This document shows positions 13,126 to 26,500 of a stretch of DNA of 64,000 bases, piece after piece. The notes under the pieces were generated by a model. That model searched no databases. It had not been told where the DNA came from and saw only the letters and a program-made list of their open reading frames with translations. The DNA comes from Effrenium voratum (taxonomy: Eukaryota; Sar; Dinophyceae; Suessiales; Symbiodiniaceae). Location of the stretch: positions 332,501 to 396,500 of the forward strand of contig CAUJNA010003240.1 of NCBI GenBank assembly GCA_963377175.1, written 5' to 3'. The stretch's first letter is position 1, and each line of letters begins with the position of its first letter. Made by a program: the position numbers and the translations under genes.

Positions 13126-16100
13126 GTGATTGGATTTTTTTAGCGTAGGCACGCATGTGTGCAGGCACACGCACGCAGCAATGACTGATTTGAAGCACAT
13201 GCAGCTGTTTCCTTCAAATGGCTTTGACATATCGTGATGCTGCTCAACATGACTTTGCAAGAAAGGTGGGTGCGTGTGTGCGATTATGAGGCCAAACCAC
13301 AGGTCGTGAAATACATTCCTACTGAAGAGAAGGCCCCTACCATTGAGCTCCATAGGCGAGAATATTGCGTCAAACTTGGCCACTCAAGACTTGCCATATG
13401 TTGTTAAGAGGAGAGTGAGCAACAGACTCCCCAAATTCCGGCATCGCCATCCTGCCTATGGTGCTTCGATTTGGAGGCAATGGCATCGCAAACATCAGCC
13501 GTGTCCATCATCAGCACGAAGGAGCGGAGGGGATGCGGCATGCAAACAGCAAATTCCATGAGACGGGTGAGCTCCTTCGAGCTATTCTCCAAATAGTGCT
13601 GCTTGTTTTGAGAATTCATCCTTTAGGACTGTCATCCTTGCGAATGCCTTGCTCAAACGAGATGACAGCCTTTTTTTGTGAGGGTACTGACCTTCAAGAT
13701 TCAAGGTTCCCTACGGGGGATTTGTGATTGCAAAACCTGATTGCTGGGACCTCTCGAGGATCAGTCGCGCCAATATCTTTTGGAAGACAAGACTGGCGGC
13801 GACTATCAGGTGTCCAGCACTTCGGGTCAGTACATCCGCTTCTTGACCGCAGGTGCACTTCAAGACCACGTCTTGTATTTCATGATTTTCATGGTGGCTC
13901 AAACCTCACCTTTCTGGGTCAGGTTTTTCTTGTTCTGAGAAGCGCCTCGCAGAGTGTCCAGTTGCGTCCAGGTGTGGGCGGGGGGCTGGCGTTAGAGGCA
14001 AAAGTGTTTGCCTCTCCAAAGTTCTCGAGGCACTCCTGGTGCAATGTCTTTCTTGATTGGTAGTGAAGAAAGCTCAATGTTCTTATGGCACGCGTGATGG
14101 CACAGAGCGCCACCACATCCAAGATGCAAATCCGGTGCACTGGCCGTGAATATAAAGCGCGAAGTGTGGATTGCAAGTTCCCTGACGCATGCACCACCAA
14201 CAGGGGGTCCATGTGTTGGAAGGGTCCACATCCGTGAAAAGGTGCGCGCGTGTCCTGTGCACGTGCAGGAAGCGTCCACCCGTCCACATATTCGAGCGGT
14301 TGACTGGTCCACGCAAAGGGCGGTCCAAGTATGGGAGGGGTTCACATACAGGAGGGGCAAGGTCCACGTCTCAGAGGGTCCATAGGAGCCGTCCACGTGT
14401 AGGAGAGGTTCACGCACGGACCGCCGCATGAAAGAGGATGGGATTAACCAAGGCAAGATGAGCCAGACCAGCTTGTTGGAATGCGCCATAGGTCCAGCGT
14501 TCCCCTAGCAGAACTTCACTAAGGAAGAAGGCCGGGCACCAGCGCACCCGGTGTTTTTTTTGTTTTGCACCGCCTTTTCCCCGCTCCGCAGTACTCTACC
14601 TGCGTCACGGATGCCGGGACGCAAGCACTCACGGATCAGGGAGAGGTGACATAGTCGCCAAAATGGAAGCGCAATTTCGAACAAACAAACCCCATGTCAG
14701 AGACCACACATCAGGCCTTTGGCTTGCAACAAAGCGAATGAGGACATATCGTCTCCGGCTGGATTCCAAGCTTGAGTGAGTTTGGCAACTTGCCACTTCC
14801 GCTGAGGAGTTGGCAAATCAGGACTTCAGTTGGAACATCTATGTGCGGAAATGGACCATCAGGCATATTCTAAGCCAAGACAAGCGGTATAGTGTTCAGC
14901 GAGATTGAAACCGGTGGTCTACGCACAAAGCTAGACGAGTGCCGCAAAGGATGGACAATTTGCATGTCCTAGAGAGCTCCTTGCGAGCTATCCTTGGAGG
15001 CTTCCCATGGCATTGAGCTGCTGCATGATGGAACAAGTGACATGGCTGTTGGCTCGCCGCCCATCGGCAGGAAGAGTGGCCTTCCAGTCAGTGCACAAAA
15101 TGACCGGTAGCCTTATGCCAGACAAAAGGTTAAAAAGTGCCAGCAAATCAAAGATCCCTATACCTGGATCATCAGAAAGCACCCAGTGATCAGCCGAATT
15201 GTCCGCAGTCCCGCAGAGGACGCATGAACGCGAGTTTACATGTTACGTAACCGGTGGCCGGGTGCAAGGGACATCCATGGCTCAGCGAGCACCGGGAATT
15301 GCTGCCGTGCAACGCCCTCTGAATCAACCAGCCCTTGGCCAGCATGTTTCAGGCTGGGGTTCCTTTCCAACATGCGCATATGCCCTCCGGATATCGTTGC
15401 GACACCCCCCTTGGGTATGTATTTGTCCTAGCTTGCATTTCGCCAAGGATTCCTTTCCGTGCCCGGTGGCTTCAACGCAATCGACGACCAGGCATGGCAT
15501 TCTGCATATTCCCAAAGCTGAGCCCGTGCTTTGCCTTCCGTGCACCCGAGGTTTGAGAACGGCTTGTGGGTCCCAAACTTCCTCCTGAACTCCTATGGTC
15601 AATCCAGCTGTATCTCTGGGGGCATTGGGCTGGACGCTTTTGCACTGAAGAGGCCCTTATTTTGGCCGTAAGGGGCCCATGTCCAACCCCCGAGTCGTCA
15701 GAGCCGGTATTCGCAAGGCCTGGCCATTGCCGTGAGCGGCTAAAGGGGCCCAAACATGGTCAGCCAAAAAATGGCCAGCCAACGAATCGTTAACCAACAA
15801 ATGGTCAACCCCAAAGCTGGTCCTTTGATTCCATCCAATTTTCGTGACGAGATCCACCAAGCACAAGGGAGGGGGGTTCTCGCAGGATCAGCTCTTGGCC
15901 TTTCTCGACCCGCCAGCACGCACTGCTGCGACCACCCAGGTGGCCGCCCGGCCGCGCATCAGCCGATACCCTTTTTGGCATAGAGGGACGCCAACAGGAA
16001 CACCGATGCCATGTTGCGCTCCTTTTGGGTGTCCTTAGTGATTGTCAAGATGGAGGAGGGAACCCGAAAGAAATCACCAGGTGGGGTCCATAAAGAGGGC

Positions 16101-17549
16101 TTCCAGGGATAGACACGTTGTTTGTGTAGCCTTTCGCTGACGTTGCCGGGTCACTGGGAGCATGGCGTTGGTCGCAGCAAAATCACCATGCCATAGGCCG
16201 TTGATTCACCCAATGCCAGATGTTTGCAAAGGCAGCTAGGCACCAGCCCAACAATTTACCAAGCAACGATGCTCTCTCTATTCTCTATGTGAACTCCTCC
16301 AAATGCTGCTGGAATATCATCAGTTCAGACAAGCGTTTTTATGTGCGGAGTCTGAAGGTAGCCCTTCCAAACTCTCAAGCCTGAGGCTAGAATCGGGCCT
16401 CTCGTTGATGCAGGCCTGATGGTGATGAGCCTACGCTGCAATGGTGGGAAGAGTTCATTTTGCTCGAGTCTGTTTCTCCTGGTTGGTGGAGCCTGGCTTG
16501 AAGGAGCAAATGTAAGCTCGCTTGTGGCCCGTTCGCAAAGTGTTCGAGCAGCAGTGCGGATTTTGCATGTGTTTGCGTTTCTCGGCGATTCCTGCTGCAT
16601 CTCAGGTGCTTTATGGGCATCGGAGTCATGAAGAATGATGTAGACAAGGCGGCTCCGGGCAGATAGGCAGACAGAGAGCGCTGCCTTCTTGTTTAGCGCG
16701 CACCCGCTTTTGTGCGCCTGTCTCACCCAGGGAGGTCTCACAGCAGCCCGAGAGGTAGTGCCAATCGCATCGCCCTTGCCAGAGTAAAGGGCAGAGCAAA
16801 GGGCAGAGGGGTTGGCTGTAGCAAATGTCGGTCGACAGCCTGATGTTATGCCAATGGTGTTGATGAATATGTTTGGTTGTGCTGTGTTGCAGCAACAACG
16901 AGCTGCTGGCATATGCGGGCAGGCCCGCAAGCAATTGAGCACGGGGAACCAGGTAATTGGCTGGCAGATTTCAAGGGCTACGACGCTGCTGAGCTGTGGT
17001 GACATCTTGGCTTCTCAAGCTTTTACCTCTCCACGCAGATGACAATCATTTGTACCCATATCCTGAGTCAGCCCACTCGTTTGGAATCATTGCCGGAAAG
17101 CGGCGCTCAGCCCAGCCAACTGGACCACTTTCCACCCTACACCCTGCTTCAAGACAAAAAACCTCCGGTAGACTCTGAGCCTTTGGTTAAAAGAAGCCAT
17201 GGCGGAAGACAAGAGGGCAGCCTGGACGCGAATGAGTTTAGGAATTTCTGGGCGGGCGAAGATGTGTTGCTGGACAGGAAGTCATTTGCTGTTTGAGGCC
17301 GTGCCATTGGGTTTTTTCAGCAATTGTGCTGCTGGGTTGCGCCATGTTGCGCCAGGGATGGCAAGAACGCCCCTTCAACTTGGAGCCTGCGCAGTTGCTA
17401 GGTCAACAAAAAACATAATTTGAGACATTCAGCCATTCTTTACATGCGCATTCTGCATCTGGACGTATGTCGCAGGTTGATCAGGCCTTGGAATGACGGT
17501 AGCGTTCCAGGTTGCGGCGCTGTGGCTCGCATGAAGCCAAGATCCATCC
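13126..17549. other. Intergenic stretch before the kinesin gene
   Basis: No gene could be assembled. Two forward frames are mildly protein-like: 13741-13860 (QSRQYLLEDKTGGDYQVSST) and 16812-16957 (NVGRQPDVMPMVLMNMFG, followed by a GTAATT donor). Either may be an exon of an unrecognised gene. Nothing else is supportable apart from the GTCCAC-rich repeats listed separately. Confidence 0.35.
14195..14420. repeat. Degenerate GTCCAC-containing short repeats
   Basis: GGTCCAC or CGTCCAC recurs roughly every 20-40 bases (GGGTCCATGTGTTGG, GGGTCCACATCC, GCGTCCACCC, GTCCACGTCTC, GTCCACGTGTAGGAG), separated by GGAGGGG-like text. The units are too diverged to give a clean period. It looks like an old tandem array of about 20-bp units. 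Confidence 0.55.
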
Positions 17550-20500
17550 ATGGCAGCTCAGGAGTGCGTGAAGGTCGTGATAAGATGCCGGCCGATGAGC
17601 AACCAAGAGAAGATAGACAACAGAGAAGCTATTGTGGAAATGGAGCCTGGTCGGCATGAGTTTGGGGATGCAAGCCAGGGGGTCAGGAGGATTTGATTTT
17701 GGATCTCAAAGCAGTGCAGGTCATTCCGCACATATCCAAGGACACACGCACTGGGCTTGCTCGAGTCTGCAGACCAGGCACGGGGTGCCAAATGCTGCCT
17801 CGCTGCAGTTTCTCCCGCTTGACCAGACAGACACTAGTTGTTCAGATAATTTGCCTAAGGTTCTGTATGCACCTCTTTGGGTCCTGGCGGCACCACCTCT
17901 TTGAACAAGTCCTGACAGGTACCAAAGATTACAAGGACTTCACCTTCGATGCAGTCTATGATGCCAACGCGGTGCAGGCGGACTTCTACGAGCACACAGG
18001 CTATCCTGTCGCTCGCGGCTCAGAGTTTGCATGTCCGGTCGCCTCTACTCATTGGCCGATTTCGGCAAACGCTTGAGTCTGCAATGATGGCAACATGCTG
18101 TCATAGACGGGCACTTGTTAAGAGAAGCTGCGAAGTACGGTTTTTGTTGGTGTTTTTTTGGCTCTCTCAGGTCGAGAGCGACTTGGCCGCACGCAGCGTG
18201 CCCAAGATGCGGCAGCAGCGGTGCGAAATCTGCAGCCTTCAAGGTTGTGTGCTTGTTTTGAGTGCGAGCTGGTGCTTGGATCCCGAGAAGTTTTGCGATA
18301 GACATCTTGTCGTTGGGGCCGATCTCGGCTGATTTCCCTGGTTGTTGATCAATTGCTGGCGCCGACTAACTTTGGCAATCTTGTTCGTACGGTTTTGCAT
18401 TATTGTATGAGTTGATGCGGCGTGCTTGTGAACGGAGTACCTTATGGAGCTTCGGAGCTTTAGGTCAGTTAGCCTCAAGCCTCACAGGGTTGAGCCATCA
18501 CAGTTGAGATGAGGGTAGAACAGAGTTTTTAAGTTCCAAACATTGCTACATTACATGTACTTCTGGACTTCCAATATTCCAACTCGGGCTGGGACCACAC
18601 GATGCCAACTGTTCGCCCCTATGAACACCCATGCCCACAGCAAGTGGTGACGGCTTCTTCCAGGGAGGCCCTTTCTGCGATTCAAATGCTTCCGGCGTTT
18701 CGATGTCACCCGTTTATTTGCTGCATAGCTTCGTTGCCCTTCGCTGAGTGAGCCAATGAAAAGGTCTCCTGTGGAAGCTTGGTAGGCAGCTCCCACTGTT
18801 CTCTTGAGACATCTCGATCCTGGGTCAGAAAAAACACACAGATGCAGGAGCAGTCGAACCCCCTGGCATCAACGGGATATGACATGTTTCAAGCGTGTAA
18901 TTGTTGCTTATGCTGTGTTTGCCTAGGCCATACAACGTTTCTTGTGTTCACACCTCCGCGCGCACACACACAAACACGTACACACAAGTAATTTTTAGTT
19001 TCGACACATATGCAACTTGCTTTGGCCTTTAGGCCTAGGGCCACCCCACTTCAGCATCCACTATCCCACCTTTTCCAGCACCCAATGACAGCAAATTGTC
19101 CCGGGTCCCGAAGTACTGTCGTGTACGTAGAGCCATGAATGACCGATGGTGATACCTAAATGGGTCATAAATTGACGTCGGTGAATTGTTTGAGCCCATG
19201 TATCGACCTGCTTCAGGAAGGTCGTGTTCATTTAGCCCCTTGTGTCCTACCATTAAATGGCCTGCTCACTTGACTCGAGGCGTCATGGACGGGTACAACG
19301 GCACCATTTTCGCGTATGGGCAGACGGGCACCGGGAAGACCCACACCATGGTTGGACCTGCGGAGCCACAGGAGCTGCATGGTGTGATCCCCCGGACCTT
19401 CGCGCACATCTTCCAGCGGCTTTGGCCTTCGGAAGGTTTTTAAGCTTACCTGCAAACGTTTTGTTCCAAATCTGAGGAAGGTTTTGTAAGTTCCGGTGCC
19501 GGGTGGTTCGATCTGAATCCGCAACTTGCCGGATGTTTGTGATGTCCCTTGTTGCAGTGGTGTTTCGCTTCAAATTGTGGATTAGCATTCCAGGTGGATG
19601 ACCTCTTGGGGTGGGGTGATTGGTATGATGGCCTTCGGGAACTCCAATGTCTTAAGCGAGCTTCCATTTGGCGAGTCGTTGGTTTGTTTAGGCGTGCTCA
19701 AGGCAACAATTGAGGTGCTTTTGTTTCCTCTGGGCTGGTTGGGTGGGTTTAGATTTGATTGGATCGGTTGTTGGCTTGGGGCTAAGTTTGGTCAGGCTTC
19801 GCGAGCGAGTTTAGGCAACTGCTGTGGGGTTGTTTTGGGAATATGGCTCAAGTGAGTCCTCATTCGGTATGCATGCCCCAGCTTGAAAAGCCGCCCCTAG
19901 GAAAGAAGCAAATTTACCCTCATGTTTTGTTTTTGGGGGGAGACCATTCAAAAGAAGCATGCCAAACAAAGGAGGGTGATTCTTTGGGTAGCCTGTAAGG
20001 ATCGGGTAGCAACGAAAGCTTTGGAACACAAGCCAGCCAAATCCTGGGGGCAAAACGTTGACGTGCTGTGTTTGCTCTTTGTCAGAGCCCATGCTTTGCC
20101 TGGGTAAAAGCACCTTGGGAAGACCCTGTGCTGGTCGGGAAAGATGAAGAAACAAGCTCAACGCCATGCCGTTGCCGTGTGAGTGAAGGGCGACATGCAC
20201 TTCTTGGAGGCTGAATGGGAGGGTGGGAGTGGCAACTGCAGTCTGCAGGCTTGCGCTTGAAGCATGTTGCACGCAGGCGACCGCATTTTCGTGGCTTGCC
20301 CGAGGAATGTGAACGTCGGAGGGAATCGGACATTCCTCGTCCGAGCTTCCTACCTAGAGATCTACAATGAAGAGTGGCTTGGTGCTGACTGGCTAGTGGG
20401 AGCTGGTTGCGAGAGCCCTCTCCATACATTATTAGTTATGGGGAAGGGCCGCTTCGGGGAGGGGGGGGGGGCAGGTTTCGATGCATTTTGTTGGCATGTG

Positions 20501-23500
20501 CATCCGAAAACATGGTTGTTGCCATCAAGGCAGTCAAGCACACCACAAAGTGTGAAATTGCCCGAACATGCGCTTGCTGTGTCACCGGCAGCTAAGGATC
20601 CGTGACCTCCTGTCTAAAAATCCAAAGCAGAAGTTGGAATTAAAGGATCATCCAGAGGGTGGGGTCTTCGTGAAGGACCTGACTGTCATGATTGTCAAGG
20701 GTGTCACCGATCTACAGCAAGTCATGGAAGCACCTTGCCCGCAGCTGATGCAAGGGACTTTTGTTTAAGGTCAGGCTTCGTGATAGGTAGCTCTTGAACT
20801 GGTTCACACCTGCATGTGTGGGTTGATGATGGGTCAGAACGTGAGCGGCGACGAGGCAATCTTGTTTGTTTGGCGCAGCTGCAGGTTGGACAGAAGAATC
20901 GCAGCGTTGCGAGCACGCTCATGAACAATGAGTCCAGCAGGTCGCACTCCATTTTCACCGTCACTGTTGAGATCCTGGAGAAAGGACCGCACTTCCTGGA
21001 ATGGTTGATGTTTATGTTTATGAGAGGCTTGAAATGAAGGATTGTTTAAACGCTTACAGTTGGGAGTGCATTTATGTGAGGAGAACATTAGGCGCTTATT
21101 TCCGTCTGGTGTGGAAGTATTTTTAAGGGGAATGTTAATACACGCAGGGGAGAGGGTAGGGGAATGAAGGGGAAGGACACTAGGGCCTAGAAATGTAAAA
21201 AAAAGCAATCATTCGGGCCTAAACGGTCCGGGAAATGTAACACACATGTCCCTTTGGGGCCGTACCTTCCAGAAACATTTCATCAAACCACAAACAAAGT
21301 AAATAACATGTAAATGAAACAGAACAACTCAAGATAAATTTCAATCGCGCTGCCTAAAGCACCTGTCAGCGCGTGATTGCCTCTCTGGACTTTGGGCTCC
21401 GGGGCCTTGCCAAACCTAAAGGCAAGCCCCAGACATGCCCAGCCTCACTGCATGTCGAGCGTCTGCTTTCACAAACTCGGCTATTTGCAAAGGCGCTATT
21501 CAGCACATGGAAAAATAAAGCTGAAAAGCACGGGTAACAAAATGCAAAGGGAAGCCTAAAGGACAGACATACACACACACACACACACACCTTGATGTAA
21601 AAGCATGTAGCAAAGCGTGTGTTTTGCACTCAAAGTTTAGATCTTCCTTATGATGCCCAAGATTGACACGGTCTACAGCCAGAAGCACACTAACTACAGC
21701 TAGGTGGGTGCAACTATTTCTGCCCAGCAAGCAGGCAATGCGTCACGTGGCAGTCATGTGTGCGTGTGCGGTGTAGCCATGTTTAGCCGTTATTGGACAA
21801 CCTGGGAGGACTGGATGGCCAGGACCACGTCCGCGTGGGGAAGATGAACATGGTGGACTTGGCAGGTTCAGAGCGGCAGAGCAAGACGGGTGCCACTGGA
21901 GACACCTTGAAGGCAGGGCCCCATCCGCCTGGGTACACCACCCACACAAACGCGCCGCAGATACAAACTAGCTGGTAGGAAGGGAGCTAAAGAGCTGCGG
22001 GTCTCCAAGTTTGCCCTTAAAGTCGGAGCTAAGGAGCTACCGATCGGAGTCCTGTAAGCACGGGTGGCAAACTTGCTTGGCAGGAAGCCACCAAGATCAA
22101 CATGTCGTTGAGTGCCCTGGGCAATGTGATTTCCGCACTCGTGGACTCCAAGACCTCCTTTATCCCATACCGAGACTCGAAGCTCACCAGGCTGCTCCAG
22201 GACTCGGGTCTTTGTCATGGGAACCCGTCTCCCAAAAGGCTCAGCTTGCACGTGCAGGGGCCACACGGCCTTTCTTTAGCGCATGGTGCCGTTCATTTTG
22301 GTCTGAGGTGTGCAGTGTGGAACTGCCAGAGGCAAATAGAAGACGGCAAGTCGCTTCAGGACTCGCTGGGTGGCAATACCAAGACGGTGATGTGTGCGTG
22401 CATCGGCCCGGTGGACTACAACTACGATGAGACGCTGAGTACTCTTCGTTACGCCCACCGTGCAAAGAGCATCAAGAACAAGCCCAGAATCAATGAGGAT
22501 CCAAAAGATGCTATGCCCCTTGGATATAGGTTGTGTTCCCAGGACATGTGTCCGCGCATGTTTTGTTTGGCATCAAGTGTGGCCAGGAATTTGAATGGTT
22601 GCAACGCCCTCAAAACTGGCGGTTGCATAAAACCAAAGAAACAGGTGTTTCTGATGTTCACCAAAGTGTCCATTTCCACTTAAAATCCAGAACCAACTGA
22701 AACCCAGAAATGCGCCAGTGCCGCTGAACTCCTAGGATCCGGGAGTTTCAGGATGAGATCACCCGCCTCAAAGAGCAACTGCAAGCGCGGGCGGGTGGCG
22801 GAGCCGGTGTGCCACGCCCCCCAGTGCCGGGAGACCCCGGGGAGGTGGTGGTCGAGAAGGAAGTGGTGGAAGTGGAGAGGCCGGTCTGGCGGAATGCCTT
22901 CCGCCATTGTTGTTGGTTTATACCTCCTTTGTTCAAACTTGGGGATTCAGAGTGCGGAAGCACTCACTCTCCATGTCCCTTCCTGTGCGGATTTCTGCAC
23001 GGTTTTGCAAAGCACCTACACTTTCTAAATTACACATTTGAGTAGAATGGGACGCAGCCGTTCACGTTCCCTTCGGGCCTGCCACTCTCATTGCAGCTCA
23101 AGAGGGCTTCAGGATGTTGCAAGCGTGCTGCAAAACAGAACAAACTGACCGATTCCTGGCAAGAAAGGGTGATCTCCATCCATGACTTGGTGTTACTGAA
23201 GTGCCCAAAAGTGTCACCAAGGATCGTGGAAAAGGAGGTGCTGATTGAGAAGATCGTGCATTCAGGCGTTACTGATGAAGACGTGCAGCGCATGCAACTT
23301 CAGGCGGCCGCTGAGGGACATGGCTGCCCAAGCCTTTGTCGTTATGCCAGAATGTAGTGGTTTCACTCATTTGTGGTGGATTGTGGCACTACGGGTTACG
23401 GATCAGGACAACTGAGATCCCCTCATTTGGCATCTTCCAAAATACGACAAGCTATCAGCTCGATTGAAGTTTGGCAATCTGAACCGAGTGTGGCATAAGC

Positions 23501-26500
23501 TATGCCGCGGATGAACAGCCATGTACCACCTATTTGTATGTTCACTAGGTGTACAGGGTTTTGACCCACAGCCAGTTGACTAACCCTAGCCAGTTTGGTT
23601 GCTACCCTTTGTTTGGTTCAGAGCTGTGAGGTGGAGCAGGAGCGCCTGGAGATCGAGGCGCAGCTCAACGCCGAGCGACAGGCCATTGAGGCTCAGAAGG
23701 CCGAGCGAGCGTGCGATGGGTTTCGTGCTGGGTCCGAGCCAGACGGGTGCGTCGTTTTGGAGGGTACCCACTTTGTGGCTTTCAGGGGAAAGTATAAGGA
23801 TACCGAAATCCATGGGAACTCTCGGAAAAGAAAGAGTCACACTTTCAGATGGGCTTGGAGGGTTCATTTGAAGGTGCGACTCTTAATTAGTTGAAGGGAG
23901 GAAACCCTGAACTGTATCGAAGCCGAAGAGAGTGATACCCTGAAAACAGATTCACCCCGGGCAGCAAAACGCAACGCCGGAAAGGGCAAGATGCTGGACT
24001 TTACAGGGCCAGTGACGTTTGCGAGCTTTTGACCTTTCAAGGGCAAGACCTAAGCAAAGCCATGTTAATTCAGGGAGTGAAGTCAGCTTTGCTTCCGGAG
24101 GGGGATAAGCCAATCGGCCGCGCAGGAGATGGCGGACCAGGAGAAGCAGCAGCTGCTGGAGGCCTTGGAGGAGAAGAGGCGGCAGAGGGACCAGGAGGCC
24201 CAGGCGCAGGAGAAGATGCTCCAGAACCTCAAGGCGAGCCTTGCGCATTGGGAAAACCAGTAACGCAGCGCACATCCCAAGTGAAACGAGCGGAGGCAAG
24301 CCAGATCCTTCTCAAAGCAAGCTTTGAAGATTTTTGAATGCTCGTACTGCCAGCATTTCAGGAAAGCCCTTGTTGAAAGGAGTTCCTGAATTGCGAAGGT
24401 GTGATGTTGGCTGATGGGCCGGGCTGTCACGCCTGGCCGAGGGTTCCTGCCGCAAGGACCGCGTACCGTGGCTGGCGCAAACAGATCTCGGAAAGGTGCT
24501 TTAGAGCTCCCTGACAACCGCCACAGCATGTGCTCTCCAATTGCAATGGGATGCGCTGTTTGTTGCAAAGTGCCAGGTAGCAACTTTACTAGCTCATGGC
24601 ACGAGGATGCATCATGTTACGAGGATAGCATCCTTGCATTGAGAGCGGATACTCGGTGGTCTCGTACGGGCGCGTGTTTGAGGATGAAGCTGCAACTCTT
24701 CCATCGGACAGGTCAATATTACTCCAGTCAATCGTTATAACATTTCAAACTGCGCGATGGTGAAATGGCTGATTGGTCAAGCGCACAGGGTGAATCCAAG
24801 GATGATTCCACATAATTTCACCCGAGCCCCAACAATTTGCAATGGGAGAGCGAACTAGTATGATAGGGAGGCCTTGATCCTTCCGTGCGCAAAATAACAA
24901 TGTTCAATTTGCCCGATAGGAAGGTTAAATTGGATGGGTAAGTGTTCGATTTGTCCAGACCCCCTGTTTGGAGCCTGAGTGTTGCCTTCAGGCTATGGAG
25001 GAGAAGATGTTGGTGGGAAGCCAGGTCATGGAGAAGGCCATGCAGCGGAGGCCTTAGTCCGTGGACGGCCAGACGTCCAGATTGGGCCCATATCGCCTTG
25101 GCGCTGGTTTCCTAGTCGGAATTTGGAGGTACCCCTTTGCCGACAGGGGCTGACCTAGATACTGGCAAAGCATGGTAATGCTAGCTAGCCAAATTCGGCT
25201 TGAACATCACTTGGGGTAAGTAATGTTGGATTCACCTGATGCCCAGCGAGGGGGATTCCTTTGCCTATTCTATGGCGAGCTAAAGCAGCTTGCGATGGTG
25301 TAGGTCCTTCGGCTGGGGATGTGTAGGTGGAATCCACGTTTGTCAGTTTGTGAGCGTTGTCCTAGTCAATAACCGGTGCCATGTATTTATATCCGTTGTA
25401 CACTTCTGCAGCAATCAGGATGTCCGGATTTTCTCAGGGTACCCGGGTACCCTTCTTGGTTTCAAGGGAAACCCCAGAGAAACCGATGGCATTTTGGGAG
25501 TGCTCCAGGCCCCCGATCTGCCGAATTTGCGCTCTGAGGCAGGAGGCCGACCTGAAGCGCGCCGCCATCGAGGTGGAGGAGAAGAAGCGCTTGGAGCAGC
25601 GCATGCACCACGGCTTGGAAAGCCAGCGCCAGGGGAATGGGGGAAGGGGCTGTGGGTCCAAACCGTTTTGGTACCGTTTTGGGGTAGGTGCACCACCCAT
25701 TTTGGGAATCTGTTTTAGTGACGATTGGGATGTTCACTGGGGGTATGGGCTTTTGACCCATAGTCAAAGAAAGCCCTCTGGTGTTCAGGTGAATTGGCAG
25801 GCAGGTCTTTGTGGAAGGGTTTTAGGCCTTCTTTGTCTGTACAAAAGGAAGCCACCTCAAAGAGACACAGTAGTCACAAGGTAAACGTTGGTATCACAGA
25901 AAGGGAAAAGCAAACATTTGCCGGGACCATGTTGGATCGCACGATGCACATTGGCAAGGAATTTTGTTTGCCCCCCTCCCTTCCGCCCGATTCTTTTGTG
26001 GGGTTGATGTTTTGGGCATGGTGTGCCAAAAGAACCGCTCGGTGATCTCAGGTTTTTTTGGAGTTGATTTAGCTTCACCAAACATGGAAGTTCCCTCCAA
26101 TTTCTTTTGGTGTTGGCTGGTGCGAGTGGCGTAGCGGGCCAGGATTAAATGGCTTTGGGAACAGGGCTGTTACAAGGGTCAGGGAGCTTGCAGTAGGAAC
26201 TGAATCAAATGCGCCCTCCCACTGGGAAGCAGAAAGGGGATAGGGCAAGTTTGACTACAAGGGCAGGGCCAGCATTCCATGTCCGAGGAACTTGCGCACT
26301 TGGTTTCCCGGAGCACACCACCCCGGATGGGGGGAAACAGTTTGATGTGGACTCAGCAACGCTAGCCCAAGGAATTGCCGTGTCTTAAAATCAATTGTTG
26401 TGGCTTGTGGGCCTGGCCTGTCTGTGTGGGCGTGTGTCGTTTCTCATGTGCTCCCCTTTTCTCATGACATAGTTCTGGCTCCAGTGCGCAACTATTGTCA

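Noticed and set aside
10826..13198. Open frames of 300-661 codons on both strands (Thr-His and Val-Cys rich)
   Set aside because: They follow from CA/CACG repeats lacking stop codons in every frame. They have no domain, no conserved start and no splice support.
20264..20605. Continuous frame through the kinesin exon at 20277 as a longer exon
   Set aside because: Past 20373 the protein loses kinesin similarity. Splicing at the GT at 20374 to 20597 restores YNEEIRDLLSK exactly.
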